A stretch of DNA of 21,970 nucleotides, taken from assembly GCA_934489945.1 (NCBI GenBank), contig CAKSSY010000027.1, forward strand, positions 1-21,970. Reading direction: 5' to 3'. The notes under the pieces were generated by a model, which saw nothing but the letters and a program-made list of their open reading frames with translations, was not told where the DNA came from and ran no database searches. The translations under genes and the position numbers were made by a program. Shown here one piece after another: positions 7,795 to 13,979 of this stretch; position 1 is the first letter of the stretch; each line of letters opens with the position of its first letter. The stretch is from an uncultured Eubacteriales bacterium. Its GTDB lineage: Bacteria > Bacillota > Clostridia > Oscillospirales > CAG-272.

Positions 7795-8933
7795 ATATCC
7801 GCCACCTCAATCTCTGTGTGATAATATTTTTCCTGAAAAGCAATCGCATCGGCAATTTCCTCAACGGAAAAATGCCTTCCCTCCGGAGCAGCAATCAGCT
7901 TGTCCTCTACGTCGTTTTCCCGATGAACAATACCGATCACATGGCATCGACAGGACGTAAGAGGTTCGTTCACCCCCAGCAAATAAACATCCAGTTCCTC
8001 GCCGTCGCCACCGAGTACCCCGGGAATATAGCCGTAATTAATCGGATATACCAACGTCCGATCCTTTTTTCGATACACATATCCGACAGGACGGTCAATT
8101 TCAATTTCTACCGTCTTGCCGAGATAAGAACGTACCAGCTTTTTGCGCGCCGCATGCGTATAAATTCCCTTCTTGCATCTTGCCGCAAAATACCAACGTT
8201 CGGTCAAGTCATTCGGTTCAGAGAAGTCTGTACCGCCGCTCACCGCAAGAAATTCAAAACCGTTTTCCCGAAGAGCCCGACGGATTTCCTCCATAGAGTA
8301 ACATCTCTCGTGCTGTTCCTCATCGGCACGACGATAACCGTTCTCCCCCTCCGTAAAAACCGTCAGATAAAATCCGCAGATCGCGGTTTCCTTGTTGTAA
8401 TCGTTCTGCCAACCGCAATACACACTCCTGCCATCCGGCAGTGTGTCCTCCAAAACATAGGCATTGTCGGCATAAATGTGTTCAAATTTGTAAGGGGTGT
8501 TCATATCAAACAGAAAAATTCCGTCCGGATCCAGATAGTTGTGAACACAGGAAAGACAGGCATCCAAATCCCCCTTGCCCGTCAGATAATTGAGACTGTC
8601 CAAACAACAAGTGACCGCCCCAACCGTTCCGTAAAGTTCAAAATGTCGCATATCCTGCAAAAGATACAGAATTTTCTGCCCTTCTGCCCTCTCATACGCC
8701 ACTCCCAACATATCCTCACTGCCGTCCACACCGATCATGTCGTAGCCGCGTTCCGCCAGTTCCTTTGTCATGCTGCCCGTACCGCAGGCAAGATCCAACA
8801 CCAACGATGGACGTGACAACAAATAACGATCAAAGTTTTTTTCGATAAAATCTGCCCATGCGGCATAGTCAATTTCCCGGTTCAGACGATCATAAATCTC
8901 CGCAATGGCATCGTATCCTTCCGTATAACGCAT
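7791..8933 (-). CDS. SAM-dependent methyltransferase fused to an inorganic-pyrophosphatase-like domain
   Basis: Residues 1 to about 255 are a class I methyltransferase: N-terminal YDAIAEIYDRL, SAM-binding LDLACGTG at 46-53, GVDGSEDML, then DMRHF and FDMNTPYK. From about residue 270 (YLGKTVEIEIDRP) to 380 the protein becomes a compact soluble pyrophosphatase-like domain with YPINYGYIPG, DGEELD at 310-315 and the EDKLIAAPEG segment. Acidic metal positions of family I pyrophosphatase are largely kept, but the classical central DGD appears as DGE and the C-terminal Tyr-Lys as Tyr-Tyr. The reading frame is continuous, with no internal start or stop at the junction. AGAGGAAA precedes the ATG. It lies 12 bases after murC and overlaps the glycosylase by 4 bases. 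The methyl acceptor is unknown. Confidence 0.85.
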   Translation of the reverse strand: MRYTEGYDAIAEIYDRLNREIDYAAWADFIEKNFDRYLLSRPSLVLDLACGTGSMTKELAERGYDMIGVDGSEDMLGVAYERAEGQKILYLLQDMRHFELYGTVGAVTCCLDSLNYLTGKGDLDACLSCVHNYLDPDGIFLFDMNTPYKFEHIYADNAYVLEDTLPDGRSVYCGWQNDYNKETAICGFYLTVFTEGENGYRRADEEQHERCYSMEEIRRALRENGFEFLAVSGGTDFSEPNDLTERWYFAARCKKGIYTHAARKKLVRSYLGKTVEIEIDRPVGYVYRKKDRTLVYPINYGYIPGVLGGDGEELDVYLLGVNEPLTSCRCHVIGIVHRENDVEDKLIAAPEGRHFSVEEIADAIAFQEKYYHTEIEVADI

Positions 8934-8945
8934 TTTCCTCTCCGA

Positions 8946-10340
8946 TCAAAGTCCGAGTTTCGGATAAAGACGGTAAATATCCCCCGCTCCCATTACCACC
9001 AGAACATCATCCTTTTCGAGAATTTTGCCGAGATATTCCGCAATGGCATCGTTGTCCCCGACATATTTTCCGTTCGGCAATGCTAAAGCGAGCTTTTCGG
9101 CACTCACAATACCGGTATCCGGCTCCCGCGCCGCGTAAATATCGGCAAAAATCACCTCGTCCGCCGCACCGAACGCGCCGCAGAATTCCGCAAACAAACC
9201 CGCCGTGCGTGAATACGTGTGCGGTTGGAACACGCAGAAAACCCGCTTGTAACCCATTCTTGCCACACCTTCCAGCGTAGTTTTTACTTCTGTCGGGTGG
9301 TGTCCGTAATCATCATACACATCGGCATCACGGAATTTCCCCTTGTATTCCATACGACGCTCTGCACCGCAAAACGACGAAAGCCCGCGCCCGACATCCT
9401 CACCACATATACCGCAAAGCCATGCCGCCGCTGCCGTGGCAAGGGAATTTCTTACATTGTGAAACCCGGGAACCGAAAGTGCAACATGACAGAACGGTTT
9501 GCCGAATGCCATAACAGTAAACTGTGGTCTGCCGTGAGAGAAAACAATGTCGGCAGCATAGAAATCCGCCCTCGGATCCCGTACGGAGAATCGCAGGCTT
9601 TTCCCTTCAAACCCCTGCAAAGCCGCATGGATATTCTCATCGTCGCCGTTTACGATCACACACCCGGACGGAAGTGTTTTTTCTGCAAATTTCCGAAAAG
9701 ATGTCTGAATCTGTTCCATACTCTTGAAATAGTCAACATGATCCATCTCTATATTGAGTATCACCGCGATTGTCGGGTAAAAATCCAAAAAAGAATCCAT
9801 ATATTCGCAGGCTTCAAAAACAAAAAATTTTTCGCCACCGACACGGTATGCCCCACCCATAGAGCGCATGGAGGCACCGGAAAGCACCGTGGGATCGGCA
9901 CCCGCATCCATAAAAACATTGGCACACATAGAAGTTGTAGTGCTTTTACCGTGCATACCGCAAATTCCGATGCGCCGCTCATAACCCGTCATGAGATAAC
10001 CAAGATAGTCGGCACGGGAAATACAGGGAATTCCCCTCTCAAGCGCACGGACATACTCGGGATTGCTTTCGGAAATGGCAACCGTATAAACCACAATGTC
10101 GCAGTTCTCTATATGGGAGGCATCGTGTGTGTAAAAGACCGTAATTCCCTCTTTTTCCAGCCGTTCGGTCACATCGGTTCCGGTTCTGTCCGAACCGCTC
10201 ACTTCATATCCGCGTAAATGCGTAATGTGAGCCAAAGAGGACATATTCACGCCGCCGATTCCAATAAAAAAAACACGTCGGCAATTCGTCATCATATGGT
10301 CAATAGCCTCGGAGCCGTAATGCGTATTCCGTGTAGACAT
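8946..10340 (-). CDS. murC: UDP-N-acetylmuramate--L-alanine ligase
   Basis: This ATP-dependent cytoplasmic Mur ligase adds L-alanine to UDP-MurNAc, the first amino acid of the peptidoglycan stem. The 464-residue length is normal. Visible features are the N-terminal GIGGVNMSSLA loop that binds the UDP substrate, the ATP loop GMHGKSTTT at 128-136, FEACEYMDSF, LNIEMDHVDYF, HNVRNSLATAAA, DDYGHHPTEVK and QPHTYSRT. The ATP loop has Met and Ser where GTHGKT is more usual. The first ATG has a weak AAAGGCGG site. A second in-frame ATG 15 codons later (16 with the adjacent Met) is possible. It heads a minus-strand operon with the methyltransferase-pyrophosphatase fusion, glycosylase and hslO. No convincing promoter could be assigned upstream. 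Confidence 0.96.
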   Translation of the reverse strand: MSTRNTHYGSEAIDHMMTNCRRVFFIGIGGVNMSSLAHITHLRGYEVSGSDRTGTDVTERLEKEGITVFYTHDASHIENCDIVVYTVAISESNPEYVRALERGIPCISRADYLGYLMTGYERRIGICGMHGKSTTTSMCANVFMDAGADPTVLSGASMRSMGGAYRVGGEKFFVFEACEYMDSFLDFYPTIAVILNIEMDHVDYFKSMEQIQTSFRKFAEKTLPSGCVIVNGDDENIHAALQGFEGKSLRFSVRDPRADFYAADIVFSHGRPQFTVMAFGKPFCHVALSVPGFHNVRNSLATAAAAWLCGICGEDVGRGLSSFCGAERRMEYKGKFRDADVYDDYGHHPTEVKTTLEGVARMGYKRVFCVFQPHTYSRTAGLFAEFCGAFGAADEVIFADIYAAREPDTGIVSAEKLALALPNGKYVGDNDAIAEYLGKILEKDDVLVVMGAGDIYRLYPKLGL

Positions 10341-10466
10341 AGCGTTGACGCCGCCTTTCCAAAAAATGTTTTTCCGTTATCTTTTTGGCGATATACCGGA
10401 TTTATTGTCAAAAATAACATGAAATTCTGACTGTGTTCACAAAAAAAATCATTCTTGTTTGAATGG

Positions 10467-10494
10467 TTGTCACAAAAGCAGTTTATACTATAAT
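10467..10494 (+). promoter_or_regulatory. Sigma-A-type promoter of spoVG
   Basis: TTGTCA at 10467-10472 and a perfect TATAAT at 10489-10494 are separated by 16 bases, placing the start of transcription near 10501, about 40 bases before the spoVG ATG. No other gene lies downstream before the terminator, so this drives spoVG alone. Confidence 0.8.
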
Positions 10495-10510
10495 ATGAAG
10501 GTAGTGACAA
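10467..10510. promoter_or_regulatory. Inverted repeat bracketing the spoVG promoter
   Basis: TTGTCAC at 10467-10473, overlapping the -35 box, and its exact complement GTGACAA at 10504-10510, just past the likely start of transcription, form 7-bp arms that flank the whole promoter. This could be a pair of operator half-sites for a regulator or chance. No regulator gene is adjacent. Confidence 0.3.
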
Positions 10511-10541
10511 ACAAATACTATTTCTCCAAGGAGTCAGAAAA

Positions 10542-10853
10542 ATGAAAATCACAGACATCAAAATCCGCAAAACCTTTGACGACGGTCCTATGAAGGCAAT
10601 CGTTTCGGTCACGTTTGACGGTCAGCTTGCCGTTCATGACATCAAGATCATCAATGCCCGCGACAAATTTTTCATTGTGATGCCCAGCCGAAAGAATCCG
10701 GATGAGACCTACCGGGATATCGTACATCCGATCAATGCACAATTCCGCAGTCTGCTTGAAAGTGCCGTGATCGAAGCGTATGAAGCGGAGCTTGCCGCGC
10801 AGGCAGCCAGAAAGCAGGAGGAAGAGGAAGCCGCACAGGAACAACCTGTTTAA
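10542..10853 (+). CDS. spoVG: SpoVG-family septation and sporulation regulator
   Basis: SpoVG is a small nucleic-acid-binding regulator, affecting asymmetric septation in sporulating Bacillota and gene expression more widely. The 103-residue product opens with the family hallmark MKITDIKIRK, continues with LAVHDIKIIN and FFIVMPSRK, then YRDIVHPIN, and ends in a glutamate- and alanine-rich tail typical of the variable C-terminus. AAGGAG at 10528-10533 sits 8 bases before the ATG. The gene is monocistronic: its own promoter lies upstream and a strong terminator follows. It is divergent from murC. Confidence 0.96.
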   Translation: MKITDIKIRKTFDDGPMKAIVSVTFDGQLAVHDIKIINARDKFFIVMPSRKNPDETYRDIVHPINAQFRSLLESAVIEAYEAELAAQAARKQEEEEAAQEQPV

Positions 10854-10876
10854 GCCTCATTCTCACGAACTTCTTT

Positions 10877-10917
10877 AAGACGAATACCGACGGAACAGGT
10901 CGGTGTTCGTCTTTTTT
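10877..10917 (+). terminator. Rho-independent terminator after spoVG
   Basis: A 15-bp stem (arms 10877-10891 and 10899-10913, with one G-U pair) and a 7-base loop is followed by a T run to 10917. It lies 23 bases after the spoVG stop and immediately before the convergent phosphodiesterase gene end. It may also work weakly on the other strand. Confidence 0.92.
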
Positions 10918-10919
10918 GT

Positions 10920-11432
10920 TCAGAACAACCTTCCATGCGCCAAAAGAATTCCATCGGGACCAATTGTAATCGTACCGAAACTCCCCTCGGCAATACTACC
11001 CGGATTGAAAATATACAACGGCTTCGGAAACGTCAGACCGCAGTATTCCGATCCTGCCCGAAGAATCTGTGCGTCCGGCTGATGTGTGTGTCCGTATAAC
11101 AGCAGGTCGGCATTCTCACGAACTGCCATAGCAACTGCCGACGAAAGACCGTGTTTGACCGCACAGGTGTGTCCGTGCATCATAAGTATCCTGTAAATTC
11201 CAAGCGGCACTACCCGCACTGCGGGATATCCGGAATCAACAGCATCGCAGTTTCCCTGCACCGCAAGTAATGTGCATCCGTCAGGCAAGTCGCAACGATC
11301 AAGATCCGCAACTCCATCGCCGAGAAACAGAACATAGCCGGGCTTGCAAACCTTCTCCTGCCGAGCCATCACCTCGCTGATGTTTCCCGGATGACCGTGA
11401 CTGTCCGAAATCACCGTAATTGTCAGACTCAT
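10920..11432 (-). CDS. MJ0936/YfcE-family metallophosphodiesterase
   Basis: The 170-residue product is a calcineurin-like phosphoesterase with the complete set of metal ligands: SDSHG (Asp10, His12), FLGDG, GNCD, MHGH, GHTH and the closing NPGS. Family members hydrolyse phosphodiester bonds in vitro and their physiological substrates are mostly unknown. The start ATG overlaps the stop of the lipid kinase upstream (ATGA), so the two are co-translated. The stop lies 3 bases past the spoVG terminator's T run, a compact convergent arrangement. Confidence 0.92.
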   Translation of the reverse strand: MSLTITVISDSHGHPGNISEVMARQEKVCKPGYVLFLGDGVADLDRCDLPDGCTLLAVQGNCDAVDSGYPAVRVVPLGIYRILMMHGHTCAVKHGLSSAVAMAVRENADLLLYGHTHQPDAQILRAGSEYCGLTFPKPLYIFNPGSIAEGSFGTITIGPDGILLAHGRLF

Positions 11433-12397
11433 CCCAACACCTTTACAAACGGCGACGCGGGAACCGCCTCGTACTGCATTTTGGCATTTGTGGGAAGTAC
11501 GAAACGAATGGCATTCCGAACCACTCCCATGTGAAGAGACCGATATTCGCTGATTTCACCATCCACGCAAACACGCTGAGGCTTGTCAAACTCCAAAAGA
11601 ACGTCGGAACACTTATAATATTCAAAAAAGTCGTCGCAATCGTTCCGAAGCATATGCAATCCTTTTTTGTAACTTCCGATCAGCTTGACAAATTGTAACC
11701 GTTTGACAAGCCGGATAAAACAGACATCCATTTTCCCGTCTGTCAGTTCCGCATAAGGTGCGGCACGGAAACCGCCGCCGCAAAAGCCGCCGTTGGCAAA
11801 CAGAGAAATCAAGAACTTTCGCTCCCCCTGACAGATACCGTCTATCGTGCAACGAAAACTGACACCGCGCTGACGGACAAACTCCCCGATCACACCGAAT
11901 ATGTACGCAAGTTTTCCCGGAATCAGAGGATTCCGTTTGATCCGTGCCGTGCGCGCCACCACCTCGCAGTCAAAACCGATATTGACCATATTGACACAAT
12001 ACCGATCGTTCACCGTCATCAGATCACAGGTAACCGCTTCCGAAGCAATCTGGTTTTCCAGATCAAAAAAGGACTCCTCACTGCCGAAATTCCGGACAAA
12101 ATCGTTGCCGGTTCCGATGGGAACCGTGGCGACTTCGACGCCGTCAAAACCAATTGCACCGTTGACAACCTCGTTGATTGTGCCGTCCCCACCGCAGGCA
12201 TAAAAACGGAGCTTTGCCTCTTTATCCGCGCCTTTGCACATTTCGCTCACATAACGGCGTGCGTCGCCGATGCCCTCTGTCATATAAAGTTCGTAGTCCA
12301 GGTCCCGGGATTTGCCGATCTTTCGAATCAGGTCGACAAAAAAATCAACTTTATTTCCCCTTCCCGCCGCGGGGTTTACGATGAAAAAGTGTTTCAT
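11429..12397 (-). CDS. Diacylglycerol/sphingosine kinase-family lipid kinase
   Basis: The protein resembles DgkB/YegS-type lipid kinases, which phosphorylate diacylglycerol released by membrane and lipoteichoic-acid turnover so it can re-enter phospholipid synthesis. The 322 residues carry NPAAGRG at 8-14, the nucleotide-binding GGDGT at 69-73, PIGTGNDF, and the C-terminal KMDVCFIRL and VDGE segments. AAGGAG lies 7 bases before the ATG on the minus strand, and a good promoter lies about 100 bases upstream. It forms a two-gene operon with the phosphodiesterase. The exact lipid substrate cannot be told from sequence. Confidence 0.92.
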   Translation of the reverse strand: MKHFFIVNPAAGRGNKVDFFVDLIRKIGKSRDLDYELYMTEGIGDARRYVSEMCKGADKEAKLRFYACGGDGTINEVVNGAIGFDGVEVATVPIGTGNDFVRNFGSEESFFDLENQIASEAVTCDLMTVNDRYCVNMVNIGFDCEVVARTARIKRNPLIPGKLAYIFGVIGEFVRQRGVSFRCTIDGICQGERKFLISLFANGGFCGGGFRAAPYAELTDGKMDVCFIRLVKRLQFVKLIGSYKKGLHMLRNDCDDFFEYYKCSDVLLEFDKPQRVCVDGEISEYRSLHMGVVRNAIRFVLPTNAKMQYEAVPASPFVKVLG

Positions 12398-12495
12398 GGT
12401 ACTCCTTTGAGCCGTATTCCAACGGAAAACGGCATTCTTTTTTCTCTCCCGTTTACAGGTACAAACATGAAAACCGTTTCGGGTAAATCTATATT

Positions 12496-12524
12496 ATTAT
12501 ACCACAATTCGTTCGTTTTGTCTA
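12496..12524 (-). promoter_or_regulatory. Sigma-A-type promoter of the lipid kinase operon
   Basis: On the minus strand, TAGACA (12524-12519) and a perfect TATAAT (12501-12496) are separated by 17 bases, about 100 bases upstream of the lipid kinase start. The remainder of 12398-12611 holds no gene that I can support. Confidence 0.75.
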
Positions 12525-12611
12525 CGAGTTTCCGCAAAAAAATCACCGCACCTCAAGATTTTGCATATGCTGTCTATGAGAAAAGAATACACATAAGAAA
12601 GGCAAAACATT

Positions 12612-12833
12612 ATGCAAATTGATCGCAAAGCCGTAAACAGGATGCTGAACCTGAATGACGAACAACTAAAAAACGTAATTCGCTCTCTCGCCGACAACGC
12701 AGGGCTTGATCTTTCGGGATTTCAGATCAGTCCGGATGACATTAACAGTATTCGCCGCGCGCTCGCAAGTGCCACCGACGAGGATATTGCCCGAGCCGCC
12801 GAGCAGTTGAACACCCGCAAACACAAATCGTAA
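12612..12833 (+). CDS. Small conserved-type protein of unknown function
   Basis: A 73-residue, probably all-helical soluble protein with no signal peptide or membrane segment. It has a helix of the form LNLNDEQLKNVIRSLADNAG followed by a second around DDINSIRRALASATDEDIARAAEQL, ending in a basic tail. AAGAAAGG precedes the ATG by 9 bases. It is first of three tandem plus-strand genes with gaps of 9 and 11 bases. I have a general impression of similar small proteins in clostridia, but I cannot assign a function. The tight spacing and strong Shine-Dalgarno sites of its two followers argue that it is a real gene. Confidence 0.8.
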   Translation: MQIDRKAVNRMLNLNDEQLKNVIRSLADNAGLDLSGFQISPDDINSIRRALASATDEDIARAAEQLNTRKHKS

Positions 12834-12842
12834 GGAGAGATC

Positions 12843-13289
12843 ATGGCAAACGACGAGACCGATGTCAAAAAAAACGCCGGAGAAAATCCGCTTTCCGACC
12901 TTTTGTCCAATCCGGAATTCGTCGCACGGCTCTCGCAGATTGCCGCCGGTCTCAAAGCCGGGATGACGGAAACGGAAACGACAGAACCCGCCCCACATCG
13001 GGAAGAGACTCCGCCCCCTCCCGAAACCGCAAACACAGGAAATAACGAAAAATCCACCGACAATCTTGCCTCAGTGCTCTCAAACCCCGAGTTGATGGCA
13101 AAACTACCGGATGTCATTGCCACAATCAGCCCCATTCTCGGCGGCGGCGAGAAAAAAGCACGTCCCGACAAACGAACGGCACTGCTTTTGGCTCTGCGTC
13201 CCTATCTCAGTCCGGGGCGACGTGAGGCGGTCGACTATATCACAAAACTCGGAAAACTGAACGACCTGTTCAAAAATCTCAAACCGTAG
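12843..13289 (+). CDS. Unknown protein with duplicated helical motif and Pro-rich linker
   Basis: A 148-residue soluble protein. A short helical unit occurs twice: NPLSDLLSNPEFVARLSQIA near 14-33 and DNLASVLSNPELMAKLPDVI near 72-91, separated by a low-complexity Pro/Glu/Thr linker. The C-terminal segment is basic and helical (RTALLLALRPYLSPGRREAVDY, then KLNDLFKNLKP). AAGGAG at 12832-12837 overlaps the previous gene's stop and sits 5 bases before the ATG. The stop codon (13287-13289) overlaps the next gene's Shine-Dalgarno. No function is assigned. The layout suggests a scaffold or partner-binding protein, which is inference. Confidence 0.8.
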   Translation: MANDETDVKKNAGENPLSDLLSNPEFVARLSQIAAGLKAGMTETETTEPAPHREETPPPPETANTGNNEKSTDNLASVLSNPELMAKLPDVIATISPILGGGEKKARPDKRTALLLALRPYLSPGRREAVDYITKLGKLNDLFKNLKP

Positions 13290-13300
13290 GAGGTGAGCGC

Positions 13301-13738
13301 GTGTACTCCCGTTCGCAATTTCCGTCTCCCGACGAACCATACCGAATTCCCGAGAACTACCGCGGCAACGCTTTCCACGGCGGCTCGCAAACTCCGGATC
13401 TCCCCGCCGATCTTCCTCCTGTTTCCCCACCTGTGCCCGAGCCACCTTCTGAGAACTCCTCAAACACGGAAATGAAAACAGACAGTCCCGACACCCCAAA
13501 CGAAAAAGACCCACCGAAACCGGAAGAAGAAGTCGTTGCGGCATCCGCCCCGCCTCCGAAACGTCCGTCTCCGCTTTCCTCCCTGCTTCCACCGAAACCA
13601 TCCGGGTTACATGGCGGAATTCTCGGCGACATCGGTGCCGAAGAGCTTCTCATCATCGGACTCATTCTCCTTCTTTCTCAGGAAAATACCGATGATGACA
13701 TTCTTCTGTTGCTGTTCCTGCTGTTGTTCTATAAATAA
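13301..13738 (+). CDS. Unknown Pro-rich protein with leucine-rich hydrophobic tail (GTG start)
   Basis: Start choice: a perfect AGGAGGTGA at 13288-13296 is 7 bases before GTG 13301, and there is no equally placed ATG. The 145-residue product begins with MYSRSQFPSPDEPYR, continues with about 80 residues of Pro/Glu/Ser/Thr-rich low complexity, and ends with GILGDIGAEELLIIGLILLL and, after an acidic QENTDDD break, ILLLLFLLLFYK. The two hydrophobic stretches could form a membrane hairpin or an amphipathic or aggregating tail. They are short for two full membrane spans. I have a general impression of similar leucine-rich tails in clostridial proteins of unknown role. It is the last gene of the three-gene set, and a structured repeat starts 23 bases later. 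Confidence 0.78.
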   Translation: MYSRSQFPSPDEPYRIPENYRGNAFHGGSQTPDLPADLPPVSPPVPEPPSENSSNTEMKTDSPDTPNEKDPPKPEEEVVAASAPPPKRPSPLSSLLPPKPSGLHGGILGDIGAEELLIIGLILLLSQENTDDDILLLLFLLLFYK

Positions 13739-13761
13739 AAAGCAAGAATCCATACCGAAAG

Positions 13762-13965
13762 GGGGGTGTAAAAAACTCATTTTGAGTTTTTTACACCCCC
13801 GACGACTTTGGTCTTGGTGGCTGAAAGTCGCCATTTTGCCGCCAAGAAAGTCGAAAAAACAAAGGCACAGAGGCAAAAACGACCAAGATCGCATCCAAAA
13901 TGCCGGAATCCCGACCGGCATTTTGGAGGAAGCTGTTAAAAACATCGAGTTTTTTAACAGTTCCT
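13762..13965 (+). repeat. Full copy of the structured intergenic element
   Basis: About 204 bp fill the gap between convergent genes. Parts in order are: a 17-bp perfect hairpin (arms 13762-13778 and 13784-13800, loop ATTTT); a region with TGGTGGC-TGAAA-GTCGCCA and a longer-range pairing of TCTTGGTGGC with GCCGCCAAGA; an A/C-rich linker with AGGCAAAAAC; a 13-bp perfect hairpin (13894-13906 and 13915-13927); and an outer hairpin, AGGAA/TTCCT enclosing CTGTTAAAAA/TTTTTAACAG (13927-13965). A second copy lies at 21843 and a degraded inverted one at 6279. No coding potential is credible here. Confidence 0.85.
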
Positions 13966-13979
13966 CATCATTTCAACGA

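Noticed and set aside
7542..8816. 424-codon plus-strand open frame opposite the glycosylase and fusion genes
   Set aside because: It conflicts with two recognisable minus-strand proteins, and its translation has no known pattern.
10341..10440. TTGACA on the minus strand as a murC promoter
   Set aside because: No acceptable -10 box occurs 16-18 bases downstream. The nearest, TATATC, is only 10 bases away.
13762..13965. CRISPR repeat, riboswitch or transposon explanation for the hairpin-rich gap
   Set aside because: There is no regularly spaced direct repeat, it follows stop codons rather than preceding a start, and no transposase or clear target duplication is present.
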